A stretch of 64,000 bases of DNA from Sphingomonas nostoxanthinifaciens. Its GTDB lineage: Bacteria; Pseudomonadota; Alphaproteobacteria; Sphingomonadales; Sphingomonadaceae. The DNA lies in the NCBI RefSeq assembly GCF_019930585.1, contig NZ_CP082839.1, forward strand, positions 248,001-312,000, written 5' to 3'. Under the pieces are notes generated by a model. That model saw only the letters and a list, made by a program, of their open reading frames with translations, searched no databases and was not told the DNA's origin. Positions 55,242-64,000 of the stretch are shown one piece after another. The first letter of the stretch is position 1. Every line of letters begins with the position of its first letter. The translations under genes and the position numbers were made by a program.

Positions 55242-57226
55242 TGAGCGATGCTCCGCTTTCCCGTCATCCCGGCGAAGGCCGGGATCCAGCCGCTGACGTG
55301 GACCTGGACCCCGGCCTTCGCCGGGGCGACGACAATGCCTATCAGGCCGACGCGCTGATCGCGGCGGACATCGACGCCTATCTCGAGCGGCATCGCCACA
55401 AGAGCTTGCTGCGCTTCATCACCTGCGGCAGCGTCGACGACGGGAAGTCGACGCTGATCGGCCGCCTGCTCTACGATTCGAAGATGATCTTCGAGGATCA
55501 GCTGGCGGCGCTCGAGGCGGATTCGAAGCGCGTCGGCACGCAGGGGCAGAATATCGACTTCGCCTTGCTGGTTGACGGCCTCGCCGCCGAGCGCGAGCAG
55601 GGCATCACGATCGACGTCGCCTACCGGTTCTTCGCGACCGACCGGCGCAAGTTCATCGTCGCCGACACGCCCGGCCACGAACAATATACGCGCAACATGG
55701 TGACCGGCGCATCGACCGCCGATCTCGCCGTCATCCTGATCGACGCGCGCAAGGGCGTGCTGACGCAGACGCGGCGGCACAGCTACCTCGCGCACCTGAT
55801 CGGCGTCCGCCATCTGGTACTCGCGGTCAACAAGATGGACCTGGTCGGCTACGACCAGCCGACCTACGACGCGATCGTCGCCGATTATGCCGCCTTCGCG
55901 CAGTCGATCGGGATCGAGGGCTTCACGCCGATCCCGATCTCGGGCTTCGTCGGCGACAACATCACCGCGCGCTCGGCCAACACGCCATGGTATGACGGGC
56001 CGACGCTGATGGCGCATTTGGAGGCGGTCGAGGTCGACGCCACCGCCGATCAGGCCAGGCCGTTTCGGCTGCCGGTGCAGTGGGTCAACCGGCCCAATCT
56101 CGATTTCCGCGGCTTCTCGGGGCTGATCGGCGCCGGCACGGTGCGGCCGGGCGATGCGGTGCGCGTGTTGCCGTCGGGGCGGACCTCGACCGTCGCGCGC
56201 ATCGTCACGCTCGACGGCGATCTGGCTGAGGCGGTCGCGGGCCAGTCGGTCACGCTGACGCTGGCGGACGAGGTCGACTGCAGCCGTGGCGACGTCATCG
56301 CCGCCGCCGATGCCCCGCCCGAGGCCGCCGACCAGTTCGAGGCGACGATCGTGTGGATGGCGGAGGAAGCGCTGCTGCCCGGCCGTGCCTACTGGCTGCA
56401 ATCGGCGACGCAGACCGTGTCCGCCACGGTGCAGCCGCCCAAATATCAGGTCAACGTCAACACGCTGGAGCATCTTGCGGCGAAGACGCTGGAGCTGAAC
56501 GCGATCGGCGTCGCCAATCTGTCGACCGACCGCCCGTTGGTGTTCGCGCCTTATGCCGAGGATCGCACGCTCGGCGGCTTCATCCTGATCGACAAGCTGA
56601 CCAACGCCACCGTCGCTGCGGGCATGCTGCACTTCGCGCTGCGCCGCGCGCAGAATATCCACCGTCAGGCGACCGAGCGCACGCGCGAGCATCACGCCGC
56701 GCTCAAGCACCAGCAGCCGGCGGTTTTGTGGTTCACGGGCCTGTCCGGCGCAGGCAAGTCGACCATCGCCGATCTGGTCGAGCAGAAGCTGGCGCGGATG
56801 AACCGCCACACCTTCCTGCTCGACGGCGACAATGTGCGCCACGGGCTCAACCGCGATCTGGGTTTTACCGATGCCGACCGGGTCGAGAATATCCGACGCG
56901 TCGGCGAAGTCGCGCGGCTGATGGCCGATGCCGGGCTGATCGTGCTGACCGCTTTCATCTCGCCCTTCCGCGCCGAGCGCGCGATGGTGCGCAGCATGCT
57001 GCCCGCGGGCGAGTTCGTCGAGATCCATATCGACACGCCGCTGGCCGACGCCGAGGCGCGCGACGTGAAGGGCCTGTATGCCAAGGCGCGCGCGGGCACG
57101 CTGAAGAACTTCACCGGCATCGACAGCCCCTACGAAGCCCCCGACGCCCCCGAAATCCGCATCGACACCAGCACGATGACGGCGGACGAGGCGGCGGAAT
57201 TGATCGTGCGCTACCTCATCCCCTGA
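55241..57226 (+). CDS. cysNC: Bifunctional sulfate adenylyltransferase subunit 1 / adenylylsulfate kinase
   Basis: The 661-residue fusion has an N-terminal CysN GTPase and a C-terminal CysC kinase that makes PAPS. CysN motifs are GSVDDGKST (G63-T71), ERGI-type switch [24 protein letters not shown] and NKMDLVGY, followed by EF-Tu-like barrels. CysC motifs are GLSGAGKST (G500 onward), [15 protein letters not shown] and the FISPFRAER lid. Residues 8-31 are encoded by a REP-like palindrome, placed between the start codon and the usual N-terminus ([15 protein letters not shown]). The frame is intact. Last gene of the operon. Confidence 0.97.
   Translation: MSDAPLSRHPGEGRDPAADVDLDPGLRRGDDNAYQADALIAADIDAYLERHRHKSLLRFITCGSVDDGKSTLIGRLLYDSKMIFEDQLAALEADSKRVGTQGQNIDFALLVDGLAAEREQGITIDVAYRFFATDRRKFIVADTPGHEQYTRNMVTGASTADLAVILIDARKGVLTQTRRHSYLAHLIGVRHLVLAVNKMDLVGYDQPTYDAIVADYAAFAQSIGIEGFTPIPISGFVGDNITARSANTPWYDGPTLMAHLEAVEVDATADQARPFRLPVQWVNRPNLDFRGFSGLIGAGTVRPGDAVRVLPSGRTSTVARIVTLDGDLAEAVAGQSVTLTLADEVDCSRGDVIAAADAPPEAADQFEATIVWMAEEALLPGRAYWLQSATQTVSATVQPPKYQVNVNTLEHLAAKTLELNAIGVANLSTDRPLVFAPYAEDRTLGGFILIDKLTNATVAAGMLHFALRRAQNIHRQATERTREHHAALKHQQPAVLWFTGLSGAGKSTIADLVEQKLARMNRHTFLLDGDNVRHGLNRDLGFTDADRVENIRRVGEVARLMADAGLIVLTAFISPFRAERAMVRSMLPAGEFVEIHIDTPLADAEARDVKGLYAKARAGTLKNFTGIDSPYEAPDAPEIRIDTSTMTADEAAELIVRYLIP
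55262..55332. repeat. REP-like palindrome inside the start of cysNC
   Basis: CGTCATCCCGGCGAAGGCC (55262 onward) and GGCCTTCGCCGGGGCGACG (ending about 55332) form long inverted arms, with GGATCCAG/CTGGACC continuing inward. It is the same type as 62074-62178 and is translated as residues 8-31 of CysNC. Confidence 0.9.
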
Positions 57227-57284
57227 CGGGTTGACGGCGCTCCCGCGGTTGCCCCAGCATGGCGGCGATTTCGTGGGGGAATGG

Positions 57285-59033
57285 ATGAAGCGGATCGTTA
57301 TGGCGTCGGCGCTCGCAATGGCGTCGGCGGCCGCAGCGCCTGTCGGGGCGGTGTGCACGCGCGGGTTGAAGGCAGAGTTGCCGATCACCTTCAATGGTCT
57401 CCGGCCGATGGTGCCGACCAAGGTCAACGGCTTTGACAAGACCTTCCTGCTCGACAGCGGCGCCTTCTGGAGCACGATCACGCACGAGGATGCCGCCAAA
57501 TTCGGGATGAAGCTCTCCGCGCAGGGCAAGGGCTACGAGATCATCGGCATCGGCGGGAGCGAGAATACCGGCATCGCGGCGGCGCAGACGCTGACACTGT
57601 CGGGACGGACCATCGCGGCATCGGGAAGCTATCCGGGCTTCCTGCAGTTTCTGCTCGGCAGCGGGAGCGTGCTCGGCCAGAACATCCTCAATTCCGGCGA
57701 TACCGAATATGATCTGGGCCAGGGCGTCGTGCGGCTGATCCAGGCGACGGGCTGCGATGCCGACCAGAGCCCCTATTGGGCCAGGAACGGAACGGCCTAT
57801 TCGGTGATCGGCATCGAGCCGGTCGAGCGGAACTGGCATATTCGCGGCCAGGTGATCGTGAACGGCGTCACGATGAAGGCGATCTTCGATACCGGCGCGT
57901 CGACGTCGGTCCTCAGCCTGCCTGCCGCCGCGCGCGTCGGCGTCAAGCCGTCCAGTCCGGGGGTAGTGCCGGCCGGGCTGGCGCATGGCTTCGGCGCGCG
58001 ATCGCGCGACACGTGGATCGGCCCGTTCGCGTCGTTCAAGGTCGGCGACGAAGAGATTCGCAACACCCGCCTGCGGATCGGCGATCTGGGCGGGGATATC
58101 GACGTCGACATGCTGCTCGGCGCGGATTTCTTCCTCTCGCACCACGTCTACGTGTCTAAGAGCCAGCACAAACTCTACTTCACCTATAATGGCGGCCCGG
58201 TCTTCAACCTGTCGGTGCAGGACGGTGCGGCACCCGCGCCATCGACGGCCAACCAGCCGAAGCTTGCCGATGCCGAGAGCTATGCCCGGCGCGCGTCGGC
58301 CTCGGTCGCACGCGGCGACCGGGCGGATGCGCTGGCGGATATGGCGCAGGCGATCGCGCTGGCGCCGAACGAGTCGCGTTACCTGCTCGGGCGCGCGGCG
58401 ATGTACCGCGAAGGGGGCAATCTTGCGCTTGCACGCAAGGATCTCGACGCCGCGCTGGCGATTGACCCGAAGAATGTCGAGGCACTGCTCGCCAGCGCGC
58501 GGATGCGCGTGGGTGCGGACAAGCCGGCATTGGCACGCCGGGATCTCGACGCGCTCGCATCGATATTGCCGGCGGACGCCGACGAGCAGCGGTTTCTGGG
58601 CGGTCTTTACGGCGATATCGACGCGTTCGAGCCGGGGATCGCGCATCTGACGTTGTGGCTCGACGCGCATCGGCAAAGCGGGCTGCGCGCCGCTCTGCTC
58701 AACGAGCGCTGCTGGCTGCGTGGTCTCGCCGGACGCGAACTGGCCGAAGGACTGGCCGACTGCAACGAGGCGCTGCGGGGGAACGCAAAGGATGGCGCTA
58801 TGCTCGACAGCCGCGGGCTGATCCGGCTCCGGCAGGGCGATCTGGCGGGCGCGAAGGCCGATTACGATGCGGCGCTGAAGCTCGACCCGAAGCTTGCCGC
58901 TTCGCTCTACGGTCACGGGTTGGTGGAATTGCGCCAGGGCCAGAAGGCCGCGGGCGACAAGGATATCGCCGCCGGCATCGCGATCGACCCCAAAGGAATC
59001 GATCGTCTGAAGCGTAACGGCATCGCCGCCTGA
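57285..59033 (+). CDS. Secreted tandem-retropepsin protein with TPR repeats
   Basis: The 582-residue protein has a signal peptide (MASALAMASAAAAPVGA) and two retropepsin-like aspartic protease domains: one around D57 (FLLDSGAFWSTITHEDA) and one around D202 (AIFDTGASTSVLSLPAA), each followed by a glycine-containing flap and a closing ILN- or LLGADFF-type segment. From about residue 325 there are tetratricopeptide repeats (ADALADMAQAIALAPNESRY, ARKDLDAALAIDPKNVEALL, AKADYDAALKLDPKLAASLY). The two protease domains could pair within one chain. Substrate unknown. It lies 58 bases after cysNC but need not share its role. A GGGGGA site precedes the ATG at 57285. Confidence 0.82.
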   Translation: MKRIVMASALAMASAAAAPVGAVCTRGLKAELPITFNGLRPMVPTKVNGFDKTFLLDSGAFWSTITHEDAAKFGMKLSAQGKGYEIIGIGGSENTGIAAAQTLTLSGRTIAASGSYPGFLQFLLGSGSVLGQNILNSGDTEYDLGQGVVRLIQATGCDADQSPYWARNGTAYSVIGIEPVERNWHIRGQVIVNGVTMKAIFDTGASTSVLSLPAAARVGVKPSSPGVVPAGLAHGFGARSRDTWIGPFASFKVGDEEIRNTRLRIGDLGGDIDVDMLLGADFFLSHHVYVSKSQHKLYFTYNGGPVFNLSVQDGAAPAPSTANQPKLADAESYARRASASVARGDRADALADMAQAIALAPNESRYLLGRAAMYREGGNLALARKDLDAALAIDPKNVEALLASARMRVGADKPALARRDLDALASILPADADEQRFLGGLYGDIDAFEPGIAHLTLWLDAHRQSGLRAALLNERCWLRGLAGRELAEGLADCNEALRGNAKDGAMLDSRGLIRLRQGDLAGAKADYDAALKLDPKLAASLYGHGLVELRQGQKAAGDKDIAAGIAIDPKGIDRLKRNGIAA

Positions 59034-59046
59034 CGACTTCTCAAAC

Positions 59047-59076
59047 GAAAAGGGCGGCCCCGCGGGACCGCCCTTC
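59047..59076. terminator. Hairpin terminator between the retropepsin gene and ftsH
   Basis: AAGGGCGG (59050-59057) and CCGCCCTT (59068-59075) form the outer stem around a GC-rich centre. On the minus strand the stem is followed by TTTTC, so it best suits ftsH; it also lies 15 bases beyond the convergent retropepsin gene. Confidence 0.75.
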
Positions 59077-59097
59077 GCATTCACGAAACGACAGGCG

Positions 59098-61047
<1,950 letters not shown>

Positions 61048-61124
61048 CGCGTGCGCCCGCCTTTCATGGAACCGACAAGATAAGCGCGCAGACGTTAATG
61101 GCAATGGAACAGCCGCGATCCATA

Positions 61125-62072
61125 TTATCGGTGGAACGGCGCCTGCGTGAGCCGCCACGGCGGCCCGGGATCGCAGCGCAGGCCGACCAACGTCCCGACG
61201 CGTCCGCCGTCGAGCGTATCGAGCAGCCGATCGAGCGCGTCGCCGCGCGGCGGCCGATCGGGGGCGAGCCGTGCGATGCCCGCGAGCAGCAGCCGGCGGC
61301 GATGCTCGCGCGGCAGCGCCAACGGATCGATCGACACGAACGCCTCGCCCTGCGTGATGCGCGCCGCGGCGAGATGCGCCGCCGTCCACGCGAGCGCCTC
61401 CTCCGCCTCCGCCAGCCGATCCGCCACCGCGGCGAGCCGCGCCGCGGCGGGCCACCCTTGCGCCAACAATGCGCGGGCGCGGGTGCGATCGAAGCGCGGG
61501 TCGAGGTTCGAGGGGTCGCGCGCCGGTGTCAGGCCGGCTTCGGCCACTAAAGCCTCCAGCTCGGCCTTGGTCCAGTCGAGCAGCGGGCGGACCAACTCTA
61601 CGCCGGGCGCGCCGTCCAGCGGCCGGCGGCGGCGGATGCCGGAGAGGCCGGCAATGCCCGCGCCGCGCACTAGCCGCATCAACACGGTCTCGGCCTGATC
61701 GTCCTGGTGGTGCGCGGTCGCGAGCATGGCCGCGCCTTCGCCCGCCGCCCAGCGCGCGAGCGCGGCGTAGCGCGCCGCGCGCGCCGCCGCCTGCAGCCCG
61801 GCCGGATCGTCGGCGACTTCGACCGTCAGGATCGCATGCGGTACGCCGAGCGTGCGGCAGACCTCTGCCACCATCATCGCCTCGGCACGCGCCTCGAGCC
61901 GCAGCCCATGGTCGACGGTCGCGGCGATCACCGTATCCGGCCGCGCCGCGTGCGCGAGCAGCAGCAATGCGAGGCTGTCGGGGCCGCCGGAGACGGCAAG
62001 CGCGAGCCGGTCGGACGGCGCGAGGCCGGTCAGCGCCTGCGCGAAGCGATCGAGATGGTCGCTACCGCCCAT
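61125..62072 (-). CDS. tilS: tRNA(Ile)-lysidine synthase
   Basis: TilS attaches lysine to cytidine 34 of the tRNA(Ile) that reads AUA. The 315-residue protein has the PP-loop SGGPDS (residues 28-33), [29 protein letters not shown] and the [13 protein letters not shown] region. It is short, lacking the larger C-terminal domains of E. coli TilS, as in other alphaproteobacteria. The start codon abuts a REP-like palindrome that fills the gap to cpoB. Confidence 0.94.
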   Translation of the reverse strand: MGGSDHLDRFAQALTGLAPSDRLALAVSGGPDSLALLLLAHAARPDTVIAATVDHGLRLEARAEAMMVAEVCRTLGVPHAILTVEVADDPAGLQAAARAARYAALARWAAGEGAAMLATAHHQDDQAETVLMRLVRGAGIAGLSGIRRRRPLDGAPGVELVRPLLDWTKAELEALVAEAGLTPARDPSNLDPRFDRTRARALLAQGWPAAARLAAVADRLAEAEEALAWTAAHLAAARITQGEAFVSIDPLALPREHRRRLLLAGIARLAPDRPPRGDALDRLLDTLDGGRVGTLVGLRCDPGPPWRLTQAPFHR

Positions 62073-62073
62073 C

Positions 62074-62178
62074 CGTCATCCCGGCGGAGGCCGGGATCCA
62101 GGTCAGGGTAATGGTCGATCGCAGAGCGTTGCCGCATCCGTGCCGCCGTCCTGGATCCCGGCCTGTGCCGGGATGACG
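62074..62178. repeat. REP-like inverted repeat between cpoB and tilS
   Basis: CGTCATCCCGGCGGAGGCC, then GGGATCCA, pairs with TGGATCCC, then GGCCTGTGCCGGGATGACG (ending 62178), with a central loop of about 50 bases. It is the same family as the cysNC palindrome. It occupies nearly the whole gap between two same-strand genes and would place the tilS ribosome site beside a strong stem. Confidence 0.88.
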
Positions 62179-62198
62179 GGGCGCTGCGGCGGTGCGCG

Positions 62199-63152
62199 TC
62201 ACTTGCACTTGGCGTCGCGGCGGCCGGCGGCGACCTTCTGCTTCAGGCTGTCGGGCACCTTGTCGCCATAGGCGCTGTCGAGCTCGTCATAGACGCGGCA
62301 GGCGTCGCTGGTCTTCTTGAGCTGGTAGAGCGACTGGCCGAGATAATAGAGGCTGTCGGGCGCACGGTCGCCGCGCGGATTGGTCTGGTAATTGGCGGCG
62401 AACGTCTCGGCGGCGCGCGCAGGCTGGCCGTCGTCGAGATAGGCGCGGCCGAGCAGATTCTGTGCATAGCTGGCGCGCTTGCTCTTCGGATATTTGGCGA
62501 CGACCGCCTTCAGCGCGGTCTCGGCGTCGGCGAACTTCTTCTGCGACCACAGGCGATAGCCGGCCATGTAGGCGTCCTCGGCCGGATCGCCGCTCGCGGC
62601 GCCGGCATCGGCCGCGGGCGCGGGCGTCTCGTCGACCGGTTCGGCGATCAGCTTGGCGGGGCGTCCCGGTGGCGGCGTGGTCTTGCCGCTTTTGGTGGGC
62701 CGTGCCGGGGCGGGGCCGGTATCGACGAACGGCGCCGGCGCGGGTGCAGCGAGCGCCGGCGGCGGGGCGGATGCCGCCTCCAGCGTCTTCAGGCGCGTGT
62801 CGAATTCCTGCCGGTCGCGCGCGCTCTGTTCGGACATGATCTGCAGCCGATGCTCGGCCTCCTCGACGCGGCCGGTCATCTGCGACACCGCGCGCTCGAG
62901 ATCGCTGACGCGCGCCGTCAGGTCGTTGAGCGGCGCGCTCGCCGGCAGGCCGGCCGCCGCCTGCGGTGCGGGCGCGGCGATCTCGGGCTCCGAATAAGCG
63001 GGCGCTCCGCCGGGGAAGACCTTGCGTTGCACGGCCTTCAGCTCGCGCTCGACCCGGTCGACGCGCTGGTCGAGGCCCGGCTTGGAATCGGCCCACGCCG
63101 GCGATGCCGCCGATGCGAGCAGAAGGACGATGCCGAGGCGAAGGCGGGTCAT
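62199..63152 (-). CDS. cpoB: Tol-Pal system periplasmic protein CpoB/YbgF
   Basis: CpoB coordinates outer-membrane constriction and peptidoglycan synthesis with Tol-Pal. The 317-residue protein has a signal peptide (LGIVLLLASAASPAWA), an N-terminal coiled coil (LDQRVDRVERELKAVQRKVF, then LTARVSDLERAVSQMTGRVEEAEHRLQ), a Pro/Ala linker, and C-terminal TPR repeats (AYMAGYRLWSQKKFADAETALKAV, NLLGRAYLDDGQPARAAETFAANYQ). The ATG at 63152 begins the signal peptide. The order cpoB-tilS-ftsH is the conserved alphaproteobacterial one; tolB and pal are not in the window. Confidence 0.92.
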   Translation of the reverse strand: MTRLRLGIVLLLASAASPAWADSKPGLDQRVDRVERELKAVQRKVFPGGAPAYSEPEIAAPAPQAAAGLPASAPLNDLTARVSDLERAVSQMTGRVEEAEHRLQIMSEQSARDRQEFDTRLKTLEAASAPPPALAAPAPAPFVDTGPAPARPTKSGKTTPPPGRPAKLIAEPVDETPAPAADAGAASGDPAEDAYMAGYRLWSQKKFADAETALKAVVAKYPKSKRASYAQNLLGRAYLDDGQPARAAETFAANYQTNPRGDRAPDSLYYLGQSLYQLKKTSDACRVYDELDSAYGDKVPDSLKQKVAAGRRDAKCK

Positions 63153-63232
63153 GCGGGCTCCCAATGGATATGCGGGCGGCGCTGCCCGCTCACGCCCCAA
63201 GCATAATCAAGCTGACGCGCGGGTGAAGCGCT

Positions 63233-64000
63233 TCAGTTCGCGCCGTTGTCGACCGGGGTCGGCGCGTCGGCCGGCGGCTGCGTCGCGGGTGCGGGCGTCG
63301 CGACGCGCGCCAGCAGCGCGTCGGCCTTGAGCGACACGTTCTTGGCGGCGCGATCGGGATCGCCCACGGGCGGGATCGGCGTCGCGCCGACGGTGATGGT
63401 GGTCACGCCCGGCCGCCCGGTGGTGAGCATCGGCGCGACCGCCGTGGCGGGCACCTCGAAATGATCGGAGGTTTTCAGCAGCCCCATGAACAGCGTCTTC
63501 CCGCTATCCTCCACCTTGATCCACACGTCCTGCGTCGCCCCGATCACCACCGGGCCGCCGATGGCGGGCGCGGCCGGGGCCGGAGCGGCCGGCTGAGGCG
63601 CAGGTGTAGTGGCGGCGACGGGCGGAGTGGCCGGCCGGTCGCTCGACGTTGCGGCAAGCTCGGTCGGCGCCTCGGACTGCGATCCGCGCCAGTAGAGATA
63701 GCCGAGCCCGGCCACGATCGCGATCAGCAGCACGACCAGCGCGAGCCCGGCGGGCGGCGTCCGGTGCGGATCGGCCGGCTCGTAGGTCATCACGTTCTGG
63801 CGCACCACCGTCGCGCCGCCCATCTCCTCGCGGAAATCCTGCGACAGGCGCTGCCCGTCCAGCCCGAGCAGTCGGGCGTAGCTCTTGACGAAACCGGCGC
63901 TGTAGGTCGCGGCGGGAAGCCCCGAATAATCGCCCTCCTCGATCGCGGCGAGATGGCGGATCGGAATGCGCGTGCGCTGGGCGACATCGGTCAGCTCCAG
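63233..64000 (-). CDS. RodZ-like helix-turn-helix membrane protein (partial, N-terminus off window)
   Basis: The frame is open from the right edge. The first visible residues, LELTDVAQRTRIPIRHLAAIEEGDYSGLP, then YSAGFVKSYARLLGLD, are the RodZ-type helix-turn-helix. A single membrane helix (GLALVVLLIAIVAGLGYLYW), a Pro/Ala linker and a C-terminal DUF4115 beta domain (DVWIKVEDSGKTLFMGLL, HFEVP) follow. RodZ links MreB to the envelope in rod-shaped cells. The N-terminal few tens of residues lie beyond the window. An ATG at 63823 is internal, not the start. Confidence 0.88.
   Translation of the reverse strand: MELTDVAQRTRIPIRHLAAIEEGDYSGLPAATYSAGFVKSYARLLGLDGQRLSQDFREEMGGATVVRQNVMTYEPADPHRTPPAGLALVVLLIAIVAGLGYLYWRGSQSEAPTELAATSSDRPATPPVAATTPAPQPAAPAPAAPAIGGPVVIGATQDVWIKVEDSGKTLFMGLLKTSDHFEVPATAVAPMLTTGRPGVTTITVGATPIPPVGDPDRAAKNVSLKADALLARVATPAPATQPPADAPTPVDNGAN

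Overview
The window is a chromosomal segment from a high-GC alphaproteobacterium, almost certainly a sphingomonad (Sphingomonas or a close relative). The evidence is the CtrA inhibitor SciP, a PEPxxWA-CTERM surface protein, a NodT-type RND outer-membrane channel, an NDUFA12-like complex I subunit, a large TonB-dependent receptor, and intergenic palindromic (REP-like) elements of kinds common in these genomes. It is mostly core chromosome. I see no rRNA, tRNA, CRISPR array, prophage, integrase or insertion sequence.

Layout. 1-2.9 kb: ergothioneine genes egtB-egtD (egtD runs off the left edge), divergent from a MarR-acetyltransferase fusion. 3-8.1 kb: cobalamin adenosyltransferase, a HIG1-type membrane protein, gluQ, an HNH nuclease, pdxH, a PhzF-family gene and mnmA. 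8.2-15.8 kb: sciP, a GlsB-type membrane protein, a SIMPL protein, a hybrid histidine kinase, ligA, a LysR regulator and wrbA. 15.8-24.9 kb: a PEPxxWA-CTERM protein, a CE15-like esterase and a complete tripartite RND pump with a palindromic candidate operator. 25.2-35.6 kb: a long leftward run, folA-ribF-ileS-lspA-DUF3035-DUF1345-M61 peptidase-zwf-pgl. 35.6-39.5 kb: aat facing a leftward cluster of a double cold-shock protein, DUF192, NDUFA12, MlaD and DUF2155, with recX beyond. 39.6-44.4 kb: a fatty acyl-AMP ligase, two small membrane or lipoproteins and a TonB-dependent receptor. 44.6-53.1 kb: rpoB-rpoC. 53.5-57.2 kb: the sulfate-activation operon cysQ-cysD-cysNC. 57.3-64 kb: a secreted tandem-retropepsin/TPR protein, ftsH, tilS, cpoB and the end of a RodZ-like gene.

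Many genes are tightly coupled, with ATGA-type overlaps at pdxH/phzF, RND permease/channel, M61/zwf, lspA/DUF3035, mlaD/DUF2155, csp/DUF192 and cysQ/cysD. Functional sets that act together are EgtB with EgtD, the RND adaptor with permease and channel, Zwf with Pgl (entry to the Entner-Doudoroff and pentose-phosphate routes), CysQ with CysD and CysNC (PAPS production and PAP removal), and RpoB with RpoC.

I found no wholly new multi-gene system. The points most worth a second look are: REP-like palindromes translated in frame inside ileS and at the start of cysNC; an rpoBC pair with no ribosomal protein genes beside it but a structured leader ending in a terminator-like hairpin; the MarR-GNAT fusion with a palindrome opposite the ergothioneine genes; a secreted double-retropepsin/TPR protein; a fatty acyl-AMP ligase with no partner; and a 17-bp palindrome just upstream of the double cold-shock gene.
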